DNA from: Anaerolineaceae bacterium
GTDB lineage: Bacteria > Chloroflexota > Anaerolineae > Aggregatilineales > Phototrophicaceae
Length of the DNA: 64,000 bases
Reading direction: 5' to 3'
Assembly (NCBI GenBank): GCA_020634135.1
Contig: JACKCG010000003.1
Location: 1 to 64,000 of the forward strand
Part shown: positions 32,196-39,105 of the stretch, in pieces
Layout of the letters: each line of letters opens with the position of its first letter
How positions within the stretch are numbered: the first letter of the stretch is position 1
Position numbers and translations under genes: made by a program
Notes under the pieces: generated by a model
Seen by the model: the letters and a program-made list of their open reading frames with translations, nothing else
What the model was told of the DNA's origin: nothing
The model's database searches: none

Positions 32196-32945
32196 TCAGC
32201 GGAAGTTCCTCTGCGATATGGACAATCTCATCGGATTCGCGGCTGCGAATAGTTCTACTTCAAACTGAGAGCAATCCCCCTGATTATAGGCGAAGTAGTA
32301 CTCAACCGGCGTACCATCGTTCAGGTAGCTGATGCTATCCAATCGAAACAGCGGCGCACCCTTGTTAACCTCTAACCGTTTCGCCTCCCGTCCTTCTGCC
32401 AGCACCGCCTGAATCGTCTGGCGGCCCCGCCCAATGTAGAGGTGATAGCGGCTTTCCAGTAGAGCGCGCAGGGATTGATTATTGAGGTCATCTGTGACCA
32501 GGTTCGGGATGGGAACTCCCTGCACCGAGCGCAGCCGTGCAATTTCGATGACTGGGGTTTCAGGTTCAAGCTTCAGATACTTGGCAACCGTCGGATTGGC
32601 GGGGACAACGTGCTGATGAAGCACTTGCGTGATGGGCTTTAAGCCCTGCTCAACCATATCCTGATAAAACCTGTGAGTTTTTGGGCAAGCTGTTCGCTGA
32701 TTTTTCCGGCAGCTACGAAACTGCCCTTCCCCTTACGGCATTTGATGAGACCCTCATGGATCAAATCCTGAAGTGCCTGACGAATAACTGTGCGGCTCAC
32801 CGCGAACATCTCGCACAATTCCGCTTCGCTCGGCAGGCGATCTCCCTCTGACCATGTGCCGTCGCGGACATATCCGCGAAAAAAATCTTTATCTGAATGT
32901 AGTAGGGAATACCACACTTATCGTTCGATGAGAGAGGTCTTCCAT
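32196..32945 (-). pseudogene. GntR/UTRA-family transcriptional regulator broken by two single-base deletions
   Basis: Reading three frames in succession restores a complete GntR regulator. The first part starts at ATG 32945 and reads M-E-D-L-S-S-N-D-K-C-G then I-P-Y-Y-I-Q-I-K. One base is missing near 32885-32889, next to a run of seven T. The second frame then gives D-F-F-R-G-Y-V-R-D-G-T-W and the helix-turn-helix (L-P-S-E-A-E-L-C-E-M-F-A-V-S-R-T-V-I-R-Q-A-L). Another base is missing at the TTTT run at 32666-32669, after which the UTRA ligand-binding domain follows (E-Q-G-L-K-P-I-T-Q-V to the end). It is adjacent to and co-directional with the sugar operon it probably controlled. Either this is a real pseudogene or both sites are homopolymer sequencing errors. 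Confidence 0.75.
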
Positions 32946-32981
32946 ACAAAGAATGCCGAAGTACAACACATTTTATTCTTG

Positions 32982-33065
32982 TCAGGAGCTACGCAGTTGA
33001 GAGAAAAATTCTGATTGAACAAAGGCTTAAGCCCCTTGTCCTTCCAGGCAACTGCGTAAGTCCCA
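32982..33065. mobile_element. MITE-like element, copy B (about 84 bp)
   Basis: The ends TCAGGAGCTACGCAGTTGA and GGCAACTGCGTAAGTCCC are inverted copies. The reverse complement reads GGACTTACGCAGTTGCC followed by GGACAAGG and TTCAATCAGAA, closely matching copy A. It lies 36 bases upstream of the broken GntR start and just beyond the collapsed aldo/keto reductase. Confidence 0.75.
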
Positions 33066-33122
33066 AGTAGGATAAAAAACAGAGTGAGGATTGCAACTTT
33101 AACTAACGGGCTGCCGTGTCCG

Positions 33123-33442
33123 TTAGCCCCGCCAGGCCTGTATTGCCAGGCTCAGCCCCTCCACTTCATCCGCAGCCAAAGCGAATTTCAGGGTCTCGGC
33201 GTTCTCCATCGCCTGACTGCCGTTCTTCGCGCCAGGGATACGCTGTACATGGCAGCGGTATCGAACAAATTCACACCTGCCTCCATGCTCAACTCGAACG
33301 CCCGCTTTTCCTCTTCAAATCCGTGCGCGCCGCCATATGCGGTCTTGGCCGGGTGAAAGCGGGCAAGCCCTTTTGCATCGCCCCACGTCATCGCACCGAC
33401 GCCGAGGCGTGACACTTGGCCTAACACTGTTTCGTGTTCCAT
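33123..33442 (-). pseudogene. Aldo/keto reductase with a large internal deletion
   Basis: The first 67 codons read as an ordinary aldo/keto reductase: V-S-R-L-G-V-G-A-M-T-W-G near residue 11 and G-V-N-L-F-D-T-A-A-M-Y-S near 55, which carries the catalytic D and Y. Directly after M-Y-S the reading jumps. In the next frame the DNA encodes R-I-P-G-A-K-N-G-S-Q-A-M-E-N-A, then A-L-A-A-D-E-V-E-G-L, and stops at 33123, which is the standard C-terminal end of the same family. About 200 central residues are missing and the ends are out of frame. AAGGAAG precedes the ATG. It follows the NADP oxidoreductase gene by 13 bases. Confidence 0.85.
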
Positions 33443-33455
33443 AACCGCTTCCTTA

Positions 33456-34139
33456 TCACTGCACGACCTTGAAGTTGAACATCCCCGTTTTCAACACCCC
33501 AAACAGGCGCACCCAGATGGGTAGCAGCATCTCGGTGCCACGAGCGTTGGTGATGTCGCCCAGATCAATCACATCCTTCCAGCCGAACCAGCCTTTGAGC
33601 CACCCCGTTACCTGGGCTTTGGCGGCTTCATCGTTGCCGCATACAAACAGTGTGTGGTCAGCATCGCCGACCTGAGCGGGATTCACCATCAGGAACGCCG
33701 TCACGGTGTTGAGGGTTTTCACGACTTTCACATCGGGATATGCACGCTGGATTTGTTCGCCGATGGAGTCGGTGTTGCAGACCGAAAGTGCGGGCGGCAT
33801 TCCCTGTGAAAAGTCAAGTGGATTGGCAATATCAATCAGAATTTTGCCATTGAGATTGGATTCGCCGGCCAGTTCGAGGGCTTGCAGTGACCCAACGCCG
33901 TTGGTGGCATTGATAAGCATGTCACCGTAAGCGGCTGCTTCGGCAAGGCTGCCCAGTTTCACCTGAGCGTGCTCCTGATGCCAGACGCCGAAGGGCGGAA
34001 AACCATACGGATGCGGTTCGGTACGTGCCAGGGTAGTGGCAACATCGCGGGTGCCGATCATTACATCATGACCAAGCTCTGAAAGCTTCGCGCTGATCGT
34101 CTGCCCAACCATGCCTGTTCCGAGGACTCCAATATTCAT
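33456..34139 (-). CDS. F420/NADP oxidoreductase-like Rossmann protein
   Basis: The 227-residue protein begins with the dinucleotide motif G-V-L-G-T-G-M-V-G-Q at residues 4-13 and has G-T-R at the end of the second strand, where an Arg favours NADP. N-A-T-N-G and D-I-A-N-P-L-D, then V-V-K-T-L-N-T-V and F-V-C-G-N-D complete the pattern of the NADP-dependent F420-oxidoreductase family. Many bacterial members do not use F420, so the true substrate is open. It is divergent from the TetR gene, and two identical operators lie in between, so it is the probable target of that repressor. The broken aldo/keto reductase follows in the same direction. Confidence 0.82.
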   Translation of the reverse strand: MNIGVLGTGMVGQTISAKLSELGHDVMIGTRDVATTLARTEPHPYGFPPFGVWHQEHAQVKLGSLAEAAAYGDMLINATNGVGSLQALELAGESNLNGKILIDIANPLDFSQGMPPALSVCNTDSIGEQIQRAYPDVKVVKTLNTVTAFLMVNPAQVGDADHTLFVCGNDEAAKAQVTGWLKGWFGWKDVIDLGDITNARGTEMLLPIWVRLFGVLKTGMFNFKVVQ

Positions 34140-34198
34140 ATTTTAACTCCCTTTATCTGTTGTCCGAGTTGCTTTCTTATGTCCGTCCGTGTAAGATG

Positions 34199-34246
34199 AG
34201 ACAGGTCTGTCTACCTCACAACCCGATGATACAGACAGGTCTGTCT
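34199..34246. promoter_or_regulatory. Two identical palindromic operators for the divergent TetR regulator
   Basis: AGACAGGTCTGTCT occurs at 34199-34212 and again at 34233-34246. Each has perfect 6-base arms around GT, and the copies are 34 bases apart (about three helical turns). They lie 60-107 bases upstream of the leftward oxidoreductase and 122-169 bases upstream of the TetR start, the classic layout of an autoregulated divergent pair. Confidence 0.85.
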
Positions 34247-34367
34247 ACTGTCAATTGTTCTTTGGTACAGTGGAGTATTTGTTCACCACATCAGTCTGGG
34301 ACGACTGGAGTTTGAGTGCGGCGGCAGACAATGGTTATTCTGCGTTTTCTGAGAGGATAAACACAAT

Positions 34368-34955
34368 ATGGCGGACACAAAGGGAAAAACAGAGCTGTCG
34401 GCACGCGAAGCCATTTTAGAAACTGCTGCCAATCTCTTCTTTCGCGAGGGTTTTCGGGCAGTCGGCGTTGATACCGTCGTTAAAGAGGCTGCTGTGGCGA
34501 AGATGACTCTGTATCGCCATTTTCCCTCTAAAGATGATTTGATCGTGGCCTATTTGCAGGACACCAACGAGAAGTTCTGGACGTGGTTCGACGAGTCAAC
34601 CGCCCAACCCCCAGACCAACCGCGTATCCAGCTCATAGCTTTCTTCAAGGCACTGGAGAAACTGGTAACAAGCCCGCAGTGCTATGGTTGCCCATTTCTG
34701 AATGCTGTCGTGGATTTCCCCGAAGACAGCCATCCTGGGCATCAGGTGGCACTGGAACATAAGCAGGCGGTACGCTCCCGTTTCCGCGAACTGGCTCACC
34801 AGGCGGGCGCACATACTCCAGACGTGCTGGCTGACCAACTGCTGCTGCTCATGGACGGGGCCTTCATGGCGGTGCGTATGTATGGTATTGACAACCCCGC
34901 CGGGCATGTCTCCGGGGCAGCGGAGACGTTAATTGCGGCACAGATATTTGATTAG
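34368..34955 (+). CDS. TetR-family transcriptional repressor
   Basis: The 195-residue protein has the N-terminal helix-turn-helix of TetR regulators: R-E-A-I-L-E-T-A-A-N-L-F near residue 13, F-R-E-G-F-R-A-V-G-V-D-T-V-V-K-E-A-A-V-A-K-M and T-L-Y-R-H-F-P-S-K-D-D-L. The C-terminal ligand and dimer domain contains C-Y-G-C-P-F-L-N-A near residue 105, a motif common in the TetR subgroup that senses reactive or quinone-like compounds. It is divergent from an NADP oxidoreductase and the remains of an aldo/keto reductase, so it probably controls a redox detoxification response. GAGAGGA is placed well before the ATG. Confidence 0.9.
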   Translation: MADTKGKTELSAREAILETAANLFFREGFRAVGVDTVVKEAAVAKMTLYRHFPSKDDLIVAYLQDTNEKFWTWFDESTAQPPDQPRIQLIAFFKALEKLVTSPQCYGCPFLNAVVDFPEDSHPGHQVALEHKQAVRSRFRELAHQAGAHTPDVLADQLLLLMDGAFMAVRMYGIDNPAGHVSGAAETLIAAQIFD

Positions 34956-35247
34956 ATCCCTGATGGTCAACCGCGATATCGGGCTGAAGCTTGTCTACCC
35001 CGACGCCGCAACTCACTTCATGAAGTTCCTCAGAAAAGTACTTGAAAAGCCCACAAAATCGGCATGATAATCTGTCGTGTAAAAGCCGGAATGCGACAGA
35101 ATATCAGATTCAGGATGTGCCGTTCTGGAGACATACGATTTCGGTATCAATCACGCATCTTGGACAATACTGACTTGATCTTTTCTCGAGAGAATGGAAC
35201 GTAGCCGCCGCTTCGCTACGTTTAGGCTTATTGACCAGACCAACTAT
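34956..35247. other. Intergenic region upstream of the ribose locus, no gene
   Basis: This is the left part of a 386-base gap between the TetR gene and the LacI-family gene. No coding frame or structured RNA is convincing here. The right part holds the promoter and operator described separately. Confidence 0.5.
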
Positions 35248-35276
35248 TTGCAGCCGTCAGGTGAATGTGTTATAGT
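35248..35276 (+). promoter_or_regulatory. Sigma-70-type promoter of the ribose locus
   Basis: TTGCAG (35248-35253) and TATAGT (35271-35276) are separated by 17 bases, the optimal spacing. Transcription would start around 35283-35288, inside the palindromic operator that follows, so repressor binding would block the start. Confidence 0.7.
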
Positions 35277-35278
35277 TC

Positions 35279-35308
35279 TATCGAAACGTTTACGCAAACG
35301 TTTCGATA
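35279..35308. promoter_or_regulatory. Perfect LacI-family operator
   Basis: TATCGAAACGTTT and AAACGTTTCGATA are perfect 13-base inverted arms around ACGC. Each arm contains AAACGTTT, itself a palindrome, so two overlapping sites of the LacI/RbsR/CcpA type (CGAAACGTTT) may be present. It overlaps the predicted transcription start, pointing to autoregulation and control of the genes to 41621. Confidence 0.88.
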
Positions 35309-35341
35309 AAAATAGTTTTTACCTGAATGAGTGTTTTTTTG

Positions 35342-36343
35342 ATGGCAACCATCCGTGATGTGGCAAAAGCCGCTAATGTGTCAATCTCGACGATTTCGCA
35401 CGTCATTAACGAGACGCGCTACGTCAGCCCCGATACCCGCGAGCGCGTGCTGGCCGCTATGAAACAGCTCAACTACCAGCATAACCGCGTCGCCAGCAGC
35501 CTCCGCAACCGCAAGACCTATACGATTGGCGTCCTGCTGCCGAACAGCGCCAACCCCTACTTTGCCGAAATCCTTGCCGGGATTGAAGCCGCCTGCTTTG
35601 AGCAGGATTATCACATCATCATGGGCAACGCCAACGATGATCCCGAACGTGAACAGTCGTATCTCAAAGTTCTGCTTTCGCGCCAGGTAGATGGGATTTT
35701 GCTCATCAGCACCGGTGCATTTGACGATTCGATTCACCTGCTGCGCGAAAACAAGACCCCAGCGGTCATGGTTGATCGTTCAACCGAACTGGCTGCCGTA
35801 GATGAAATTTTCACCGATAACCAGGGTGGCGGGAGGCTGGCGACAGCGCATTTACTCGCGCTGGGGCATCGCCGGATCGGTTGTGTCACCGGCCCATCGT
35901 TCCTTACGCCCAGCGCGACGCGGGTGCAGGGCTACCGGGACGCTTTTGCCGCTGCGGGGATCGTCCCGGATGGATCATGGATTGTTACCGGGGACTTCCA
36001 GCATGAGAGCGGGTATCATGCTGCCCGAAAACTCCTGGCGTTAGAGAACCGCCCTACCGCGATTTTCGCCTGTAATGATCTGATGGCGATTGGCGCGGTT
36101 GCCGCGCTGCAAGACGCGGGGCTGCGTGTGCCGGGGGATGTTTCGGTCATTGGGTACGATAATATCCCGCTGGCGTCATACTATAACCCGCGCCTGACGA
36201 CAATCGCCCAACCCGCGCGGGAGCTGGGATATCTCGCGGTTGAGCGTCTATTTGAACGCTTTGATGACCCGGATGTGCCAGCCCGCAACGACATGCTGCC
36301 GGTAGCGCTGGTTGAGCGGGATTCTTGCAAACCTTTGGGGTGA
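35342..36343 (+). CDS. rbsR: LacI-family regulator of the ribose-type operon
   Basis: An ATG at 35327 is also in frame, but neither start has a visible Shine-Dalgarno. The one at 35342 fits the family, whose members begin A-T-I-R-D-V-A-K-A-A. The 333-residue protein has the DNA-binding helix V-S-I-S-T-I-S-H-V-I-N near residue 15, the hinge helix R-V-A-S-S-L-R-N-R, and a periplasmic-binding-protein-like effector domain with I-G-V-L-L-P-N-S-A-N-P-Y-F near 61, D-E-I-F-T-D-N near 152 and V-S-V-I-G-Y-D-N near 270. Its own promoter is overlapped by a perfect operator. It heads the RbsD, permease, binding protein and ATPase genes, so the ligand is probably ribose or a related pentose. Confidence 0.85.
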   Translation: MATIRDVAKAANVSISTISHVINETRYVSPDTRERVLAAMKQLNYQHNRVASSLRNRKTYTIGVLLPNSANPYFAEILAGIEAACFEQDYHIIMGNANDDPEREQSYLKVLLSRQVDGILLISTGAFDDSIHLLRENKTPAVMVDRSTELAAVDEIFTDNQGGGRLATAHLLALGHRRIGCVTGPSFLTPSATRVQGYRDAFAAAGIVPDGSWIVTGDFQHESGYHAARKLLALENRPTAIFACNDLMAIGAVAALQDAGLRVPGDVSVIGYDNIPLASYYNPRLTTIAQPARELGYLAVERLFERFDDPDVPARNDMLPVALVERDSCKPLG

Positions 36344-36475
36344 TCTGGGTAGACCTTAAGCAGTAAGGGCCACTTGAAAGGAGACAACATTTCGCAGTTC
36401 TACGAGGAAAATGCTCCGAAATGTGTTGGTCCTGATCGATTGACCTGTAGTGTTCTTGCACCAGGAGCAATGTAG

Positions 36476-36871
36476 ATGAAGAAAACGGGACTTCTCAACC
36501 AACCTTTATCCACCGTCATCGCTGGAATGGGACACATGGATACGTTATGCGTGTGCGATGCCGGGTTACCTATTCCCACCGCTATCGAACGCATTGACCT
36601 CGCCGTGAGTGCGGGCGTACCGGCCTTCCTGGATGTGCTGGACGCAGTGTTGGGCGAGATGCAGATTGAAGGGGCGGTCATCGCCCAGGAACTGGAGAAG
36701 GCCAGCCCGGAGATGCACCAGGCGATTCTGGCGCGACTGCCCGGTATTGAGGTGCAGGTTGTCCCACACACCGTATTTAAGCAGTACACACAGACAGCGC
36801 GGGCCGTCGCCCGTACCGGCGAATTCACACCCTACGCCAATATTATTCTCATTGCAGGAGTCGTGTTCTGA
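36476..36871 (+). CDS. rbsD: D-ribose pyranase
   Basis: The 131-residue enzyme interconverts the pyranose and furanose forms of ribose before phosphorylation. The N-terminal K-K-T-G-L-L-N and G-M-G-H-M-D with catalytic H20 are diagnostic. D-L-A-V-S-A-G-V-P near 41 and the C-terminal half with T-G-E-F-T-P-Y-A-N-I-I-L follow. It overlaps the first permease gene by one base (TGATG), so the two are translationally coupled. The 132-base gap to the LacI gene has no clear second promoter. Confidence 0.92.
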   Translation: MKKTGLLNQPLSTVIAGMGHMDTLCVCDAGLPIPTAIERIDLAVSAGVPAFLDVLDAVLGEMQIEGAVIAQELEKASPEMHQAILARLPGIEVQVVPHTVFKQYTQTARAVARTGEFTPYANIILIAGVVF

Positions 36872-37848
36872 TGACCGCCCAGGCCGTAGAGGAAAAACGC
36901 CCCTTTGACTGGCGCACCTTCTTTCAATCGTATGGCTTACTGCTGTCGTTGTTGCTGCTGTGCGGGATCATCTCCCTCGCCTCAGATCGTTTCCTCACAG
37001 TGGATAACCTGCGTAACGTGCTGCGCCAGGCCAGCATTAACGGCATTATTTCCATTGGTATGATGATGGTTATCCTCATACGCGGGCTTGACCTGTCGGT
37101 AGGCTCGGTGCTGGCATTCGCCACTGTCGTCGCGGCGGACCTGCTCTCACGAGGCGAAGTCACGGGCGTCACACCGCTAGGCGCAATCGGTATCGCGGGA
37201 TTGGTCGGCGGTACTGCCGGGATGATTAACGGCATACTGGTCACGTGGATAAAGATTCCGCCCTTTATCGCCACACTCGGCATGATGACTTTCGCACGCG
37301 GAGCAGCTTTGCAGTACACCAACGGCCAGCCGATTACCGGCATGGCGGAACTGGGTGAGGGGATTCGCTTCCTGGGCAGCGCGGAGCTGAATGGGATTCC
37401 CGTGCCGATCCTCGCGGCGGGCATCCTGTATATTCTGGCGTATGTCCTGTTGAATCACGTTCCCTTTGGCCGCTACATCTACGCGATGGGCAATAACGAG
37501 GAAGCCGCCTATCTGAGTGGGCTGCCTGTCAAGCGCATCAAGATGTTTGTCTATATCGTCTCTGGGGCGCTCGCTGCTTTCGCTGGAATCATCCTCATGG
37601 GGCGGTTGAACAGCGCCCAACCTACCGCCGGGGCGTTATCCGAGTTTGACGCGATTGCCGCCGTTGTCGTGGGCGGCACAAGTTTTAGCGGGGGCGAAGG
37701 CACGGTGTCTGGCACGTTGATCGGCGTACTGATTATTGCTGTCCTCAACAATGGCCTCAACTTATTGGAGATTCCATCTTTTTATCAGGATATTGCCAGC
37801 GGTGTCGTGATCGCGTTGGCGCTGTTGTTATACCGTGCTATCCGGTAA
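36871..37848 (+). CDS. rbsC: Ribose-type ABC transporter permease 1
   Basis: The 325-residue membrane protein is a BPD_transp_2-type permease. I-S-I-G-M-M-M-V-I-L-I-R-G-L-D-L-S-V-G-S near residue 63-80 is the family hallmark, and K-I-P-P-F-I-A-T-L-G-M-M near 127 and S-F-S-G-G-E-G-T near 271 are also typical. It has eight to ten membrane segments. A second permease of the same family ends the operon (40629-41621). The two share the L-D-L-S-V-G-S, P-P-F-I-A-T-L and F-D/L-A-I-A-A-V patterns but clearly differ, so the transporter may be a heterodimer. Confidence 0.9.
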   Translation: MTAQAVEEKRPFDWRTFFQSYGLLLSLLLLCGIISLASDRFLTVDNLRNVLRQASINGIISIGMMMVILIRGLDLSVGSVLAFATVVAADLLSRGEVTGVTPLGAIGIAGLVGGTAGMINGILVTWIKIPPFIATLGMMTFARGAALQYTNGQPITGMAELGEGIRFLGSAELNGIPVPILAAGILYILAYVLLNHVPFGRYIYAMGNNEEAAYLSGLPVKRIKMFVYIVSGALAAFAGIILMGRLNSAQPTAGALSEFDAIAAVVVGGTSFSGGEGTVSGTLIGVLIIAVLNNGLNLLEIPSFYQDIASGVVIALALLLYRAIR

Positions 37849-37973
37849 TAAACATACTGCACCATTTCAACCGGTGTGAAAGTCGTTAAGGAGGTGATGG
37901 CTGGACCAATATGTAGCATTTTCTCGCAAGTGAACTATTCAGAAAAAGCATTTGTATACAGGAGAACTCTCTC

Positions 37974-38870
37974 ATGCGTAAAACACTCACCCTTGTTCTT
38001 GTTATTATGATGGCCCTGCTGTCTGTGGTCGTAACTACTGCGCAGGATGCGCCGACCATTGGCCTATCGGTATCAACGCTGAATAACCCCTTCTTTGTGA
38101 CACTGGTGGAAGGCGCACAGGCCGCCGCTGACGCTGCCGGGGCGGAACTCATCGTGCTGGACGCGCAGGACGACTCGGCGACAGAAGCCGCCAATATCGA
38201 AGACCTGATCGCCCAGGGCGTGGATGCCATCCTGGTCAACCCCACCGACTCGGACGCCATTGTGCCGAGCATCCTGGCGGCCAATGACGCCGGTATCCCC
38301 ATCTTCACAGTAGACCGCAGCGCGGCGGGCGGCGAAGTCGTCAGCCATGTCGCATCGGACAACGTAGCCGGTGGTATGCTGGCGGCACAGTTCCTGTGTG
38401 ACGCCCTCGGTGGCGCTGGCAAAGTGGTGGAACTGGAAGGCATTCCGGGAACATCGGCAGCCCGTGATCGTGGCGCTGGCTTCAACGCTTACATGAGCCA
38501 ATCATGCACGGGCGTGGAAGTGGTTGCCCGCCAGACCGCCAACTTCAATCGTGCGGAAGGTCTGACGGTGTTTGAGAACATTCTTCAGGCACAGGATACG
38601 ATCAACGGTGTGTTCGCTCACAATGACGAAATGATCCTGGGCGCGATCGAAGCGGCGACGGCAGCCGGGCGTGAAGGCATCACCTTTGTCGGTTTCGACG
38701 CGGTGGATGACGCTGTTGCAGCAGTCAATAACGGGACGCTGGCGGCGACGGTTGCCCAGCAGCCCGCGCTGATCGGCCAGTTGGGTGTGGAGGCGGCAAT
38801 CACCTACCTGGGTGGCGGAGAGGTCGTGGCGAATGTGCCGGTGGCGCTGTCGCTGGTGACGGCACAGTAA
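37974..38870 (+). CDS. rbsB: Ribose-type sugar-binding protein
   Basis: The 298-residue protein has a signal peptide (K-T-L-T-L-V-L-V-I-M-M-A-L-L, cleavage near T-A-Q) without a lipobox Cys. The mature domain is the periplasmic-binding-protein type I sugar fold: I-G-L-S-V-S-T-L-N-N-P-F-F near residue 29, D-A-I-L-V-N-P-T-D-S-D-A near 86, F-T-V-D-R near 110, H-V-A-S-D-N near 123, R-D-R-G near 164 and F-V-G-F-D-A near 237 line the sugar cleft as in ribose-binding proteins. It is separated from the first permease by 125 bases and from the ATPase by a strong hairpin. Confidence 0.9.
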   Translation: MRKTLTLVLVIMMALLSVVVTTAQDAPTIGLSVSTLNNPFFVTLVEGAQAAADAAGAELIVLDAQDDSATEAANIEDLIAQGVDAILVNPTDSDAIVPSILAANDAGIPIFTVDRSAAGGEVVSHVASDNVAGGMLAAQFLCDALGGAGKVVELEGIPGTSAARDRGAGFNAYMSQSCTGVEVVARQTANFNRAEGLTVFENILQAQDTINGVFAHNDEMILGAIEAATAAGREGITFVGFDAVDDAVAAVNNGTLAATVAQQPALIGQLGVEAAITYLGGGEVVANVPVALSLVTAQ

Positions 38871-38936
38871 ACGATACGGACAAACTGTAATCGGGGTGGT
38901 GCGGCAGCCGCATCGCTCTGATAAAAAGCAAAATTT

Positions 38937-38965
38937 GTTGGGGAGGGACCAGGTCTCTCCCCAAC
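38937..38965. repeat. Strong hairpin between rbsB and rbsA (GGGGAGGGACC family)
   Basis: GTTGGGGAGGGAC and GTCTCTCCCCAAC pair over 13 bases with one wobble. It resembles the dispersed GGGAGGGTCT repeats. Its position after the binding-protein gene, without a T-tract, would suit stabilising the upstream message so that binding protein exceeds ATPase. Confidence 0.7.
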
Positions 38966-39105
38966 GAAAAACCACAGATATTTACCGGACATGGTACTTA
39001 TAGAGCACTAAAAAAACGCGCTTGATCTTTCATTGAATAGCGAACTTATGTTGTTTGAAAATTACATGCGGAGAAGAAATTCATTTTATTGCACAGGAAA
39101 AATGC

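Noticed and set aside
32666..32889. Programmed frameshifting in the GntR gene
   Set aside because: Two separate shifts would be needed, at ordinary T runs, without a stimulatory stem-loop or slippery heptamer. Decay or sequencing error is simpler.
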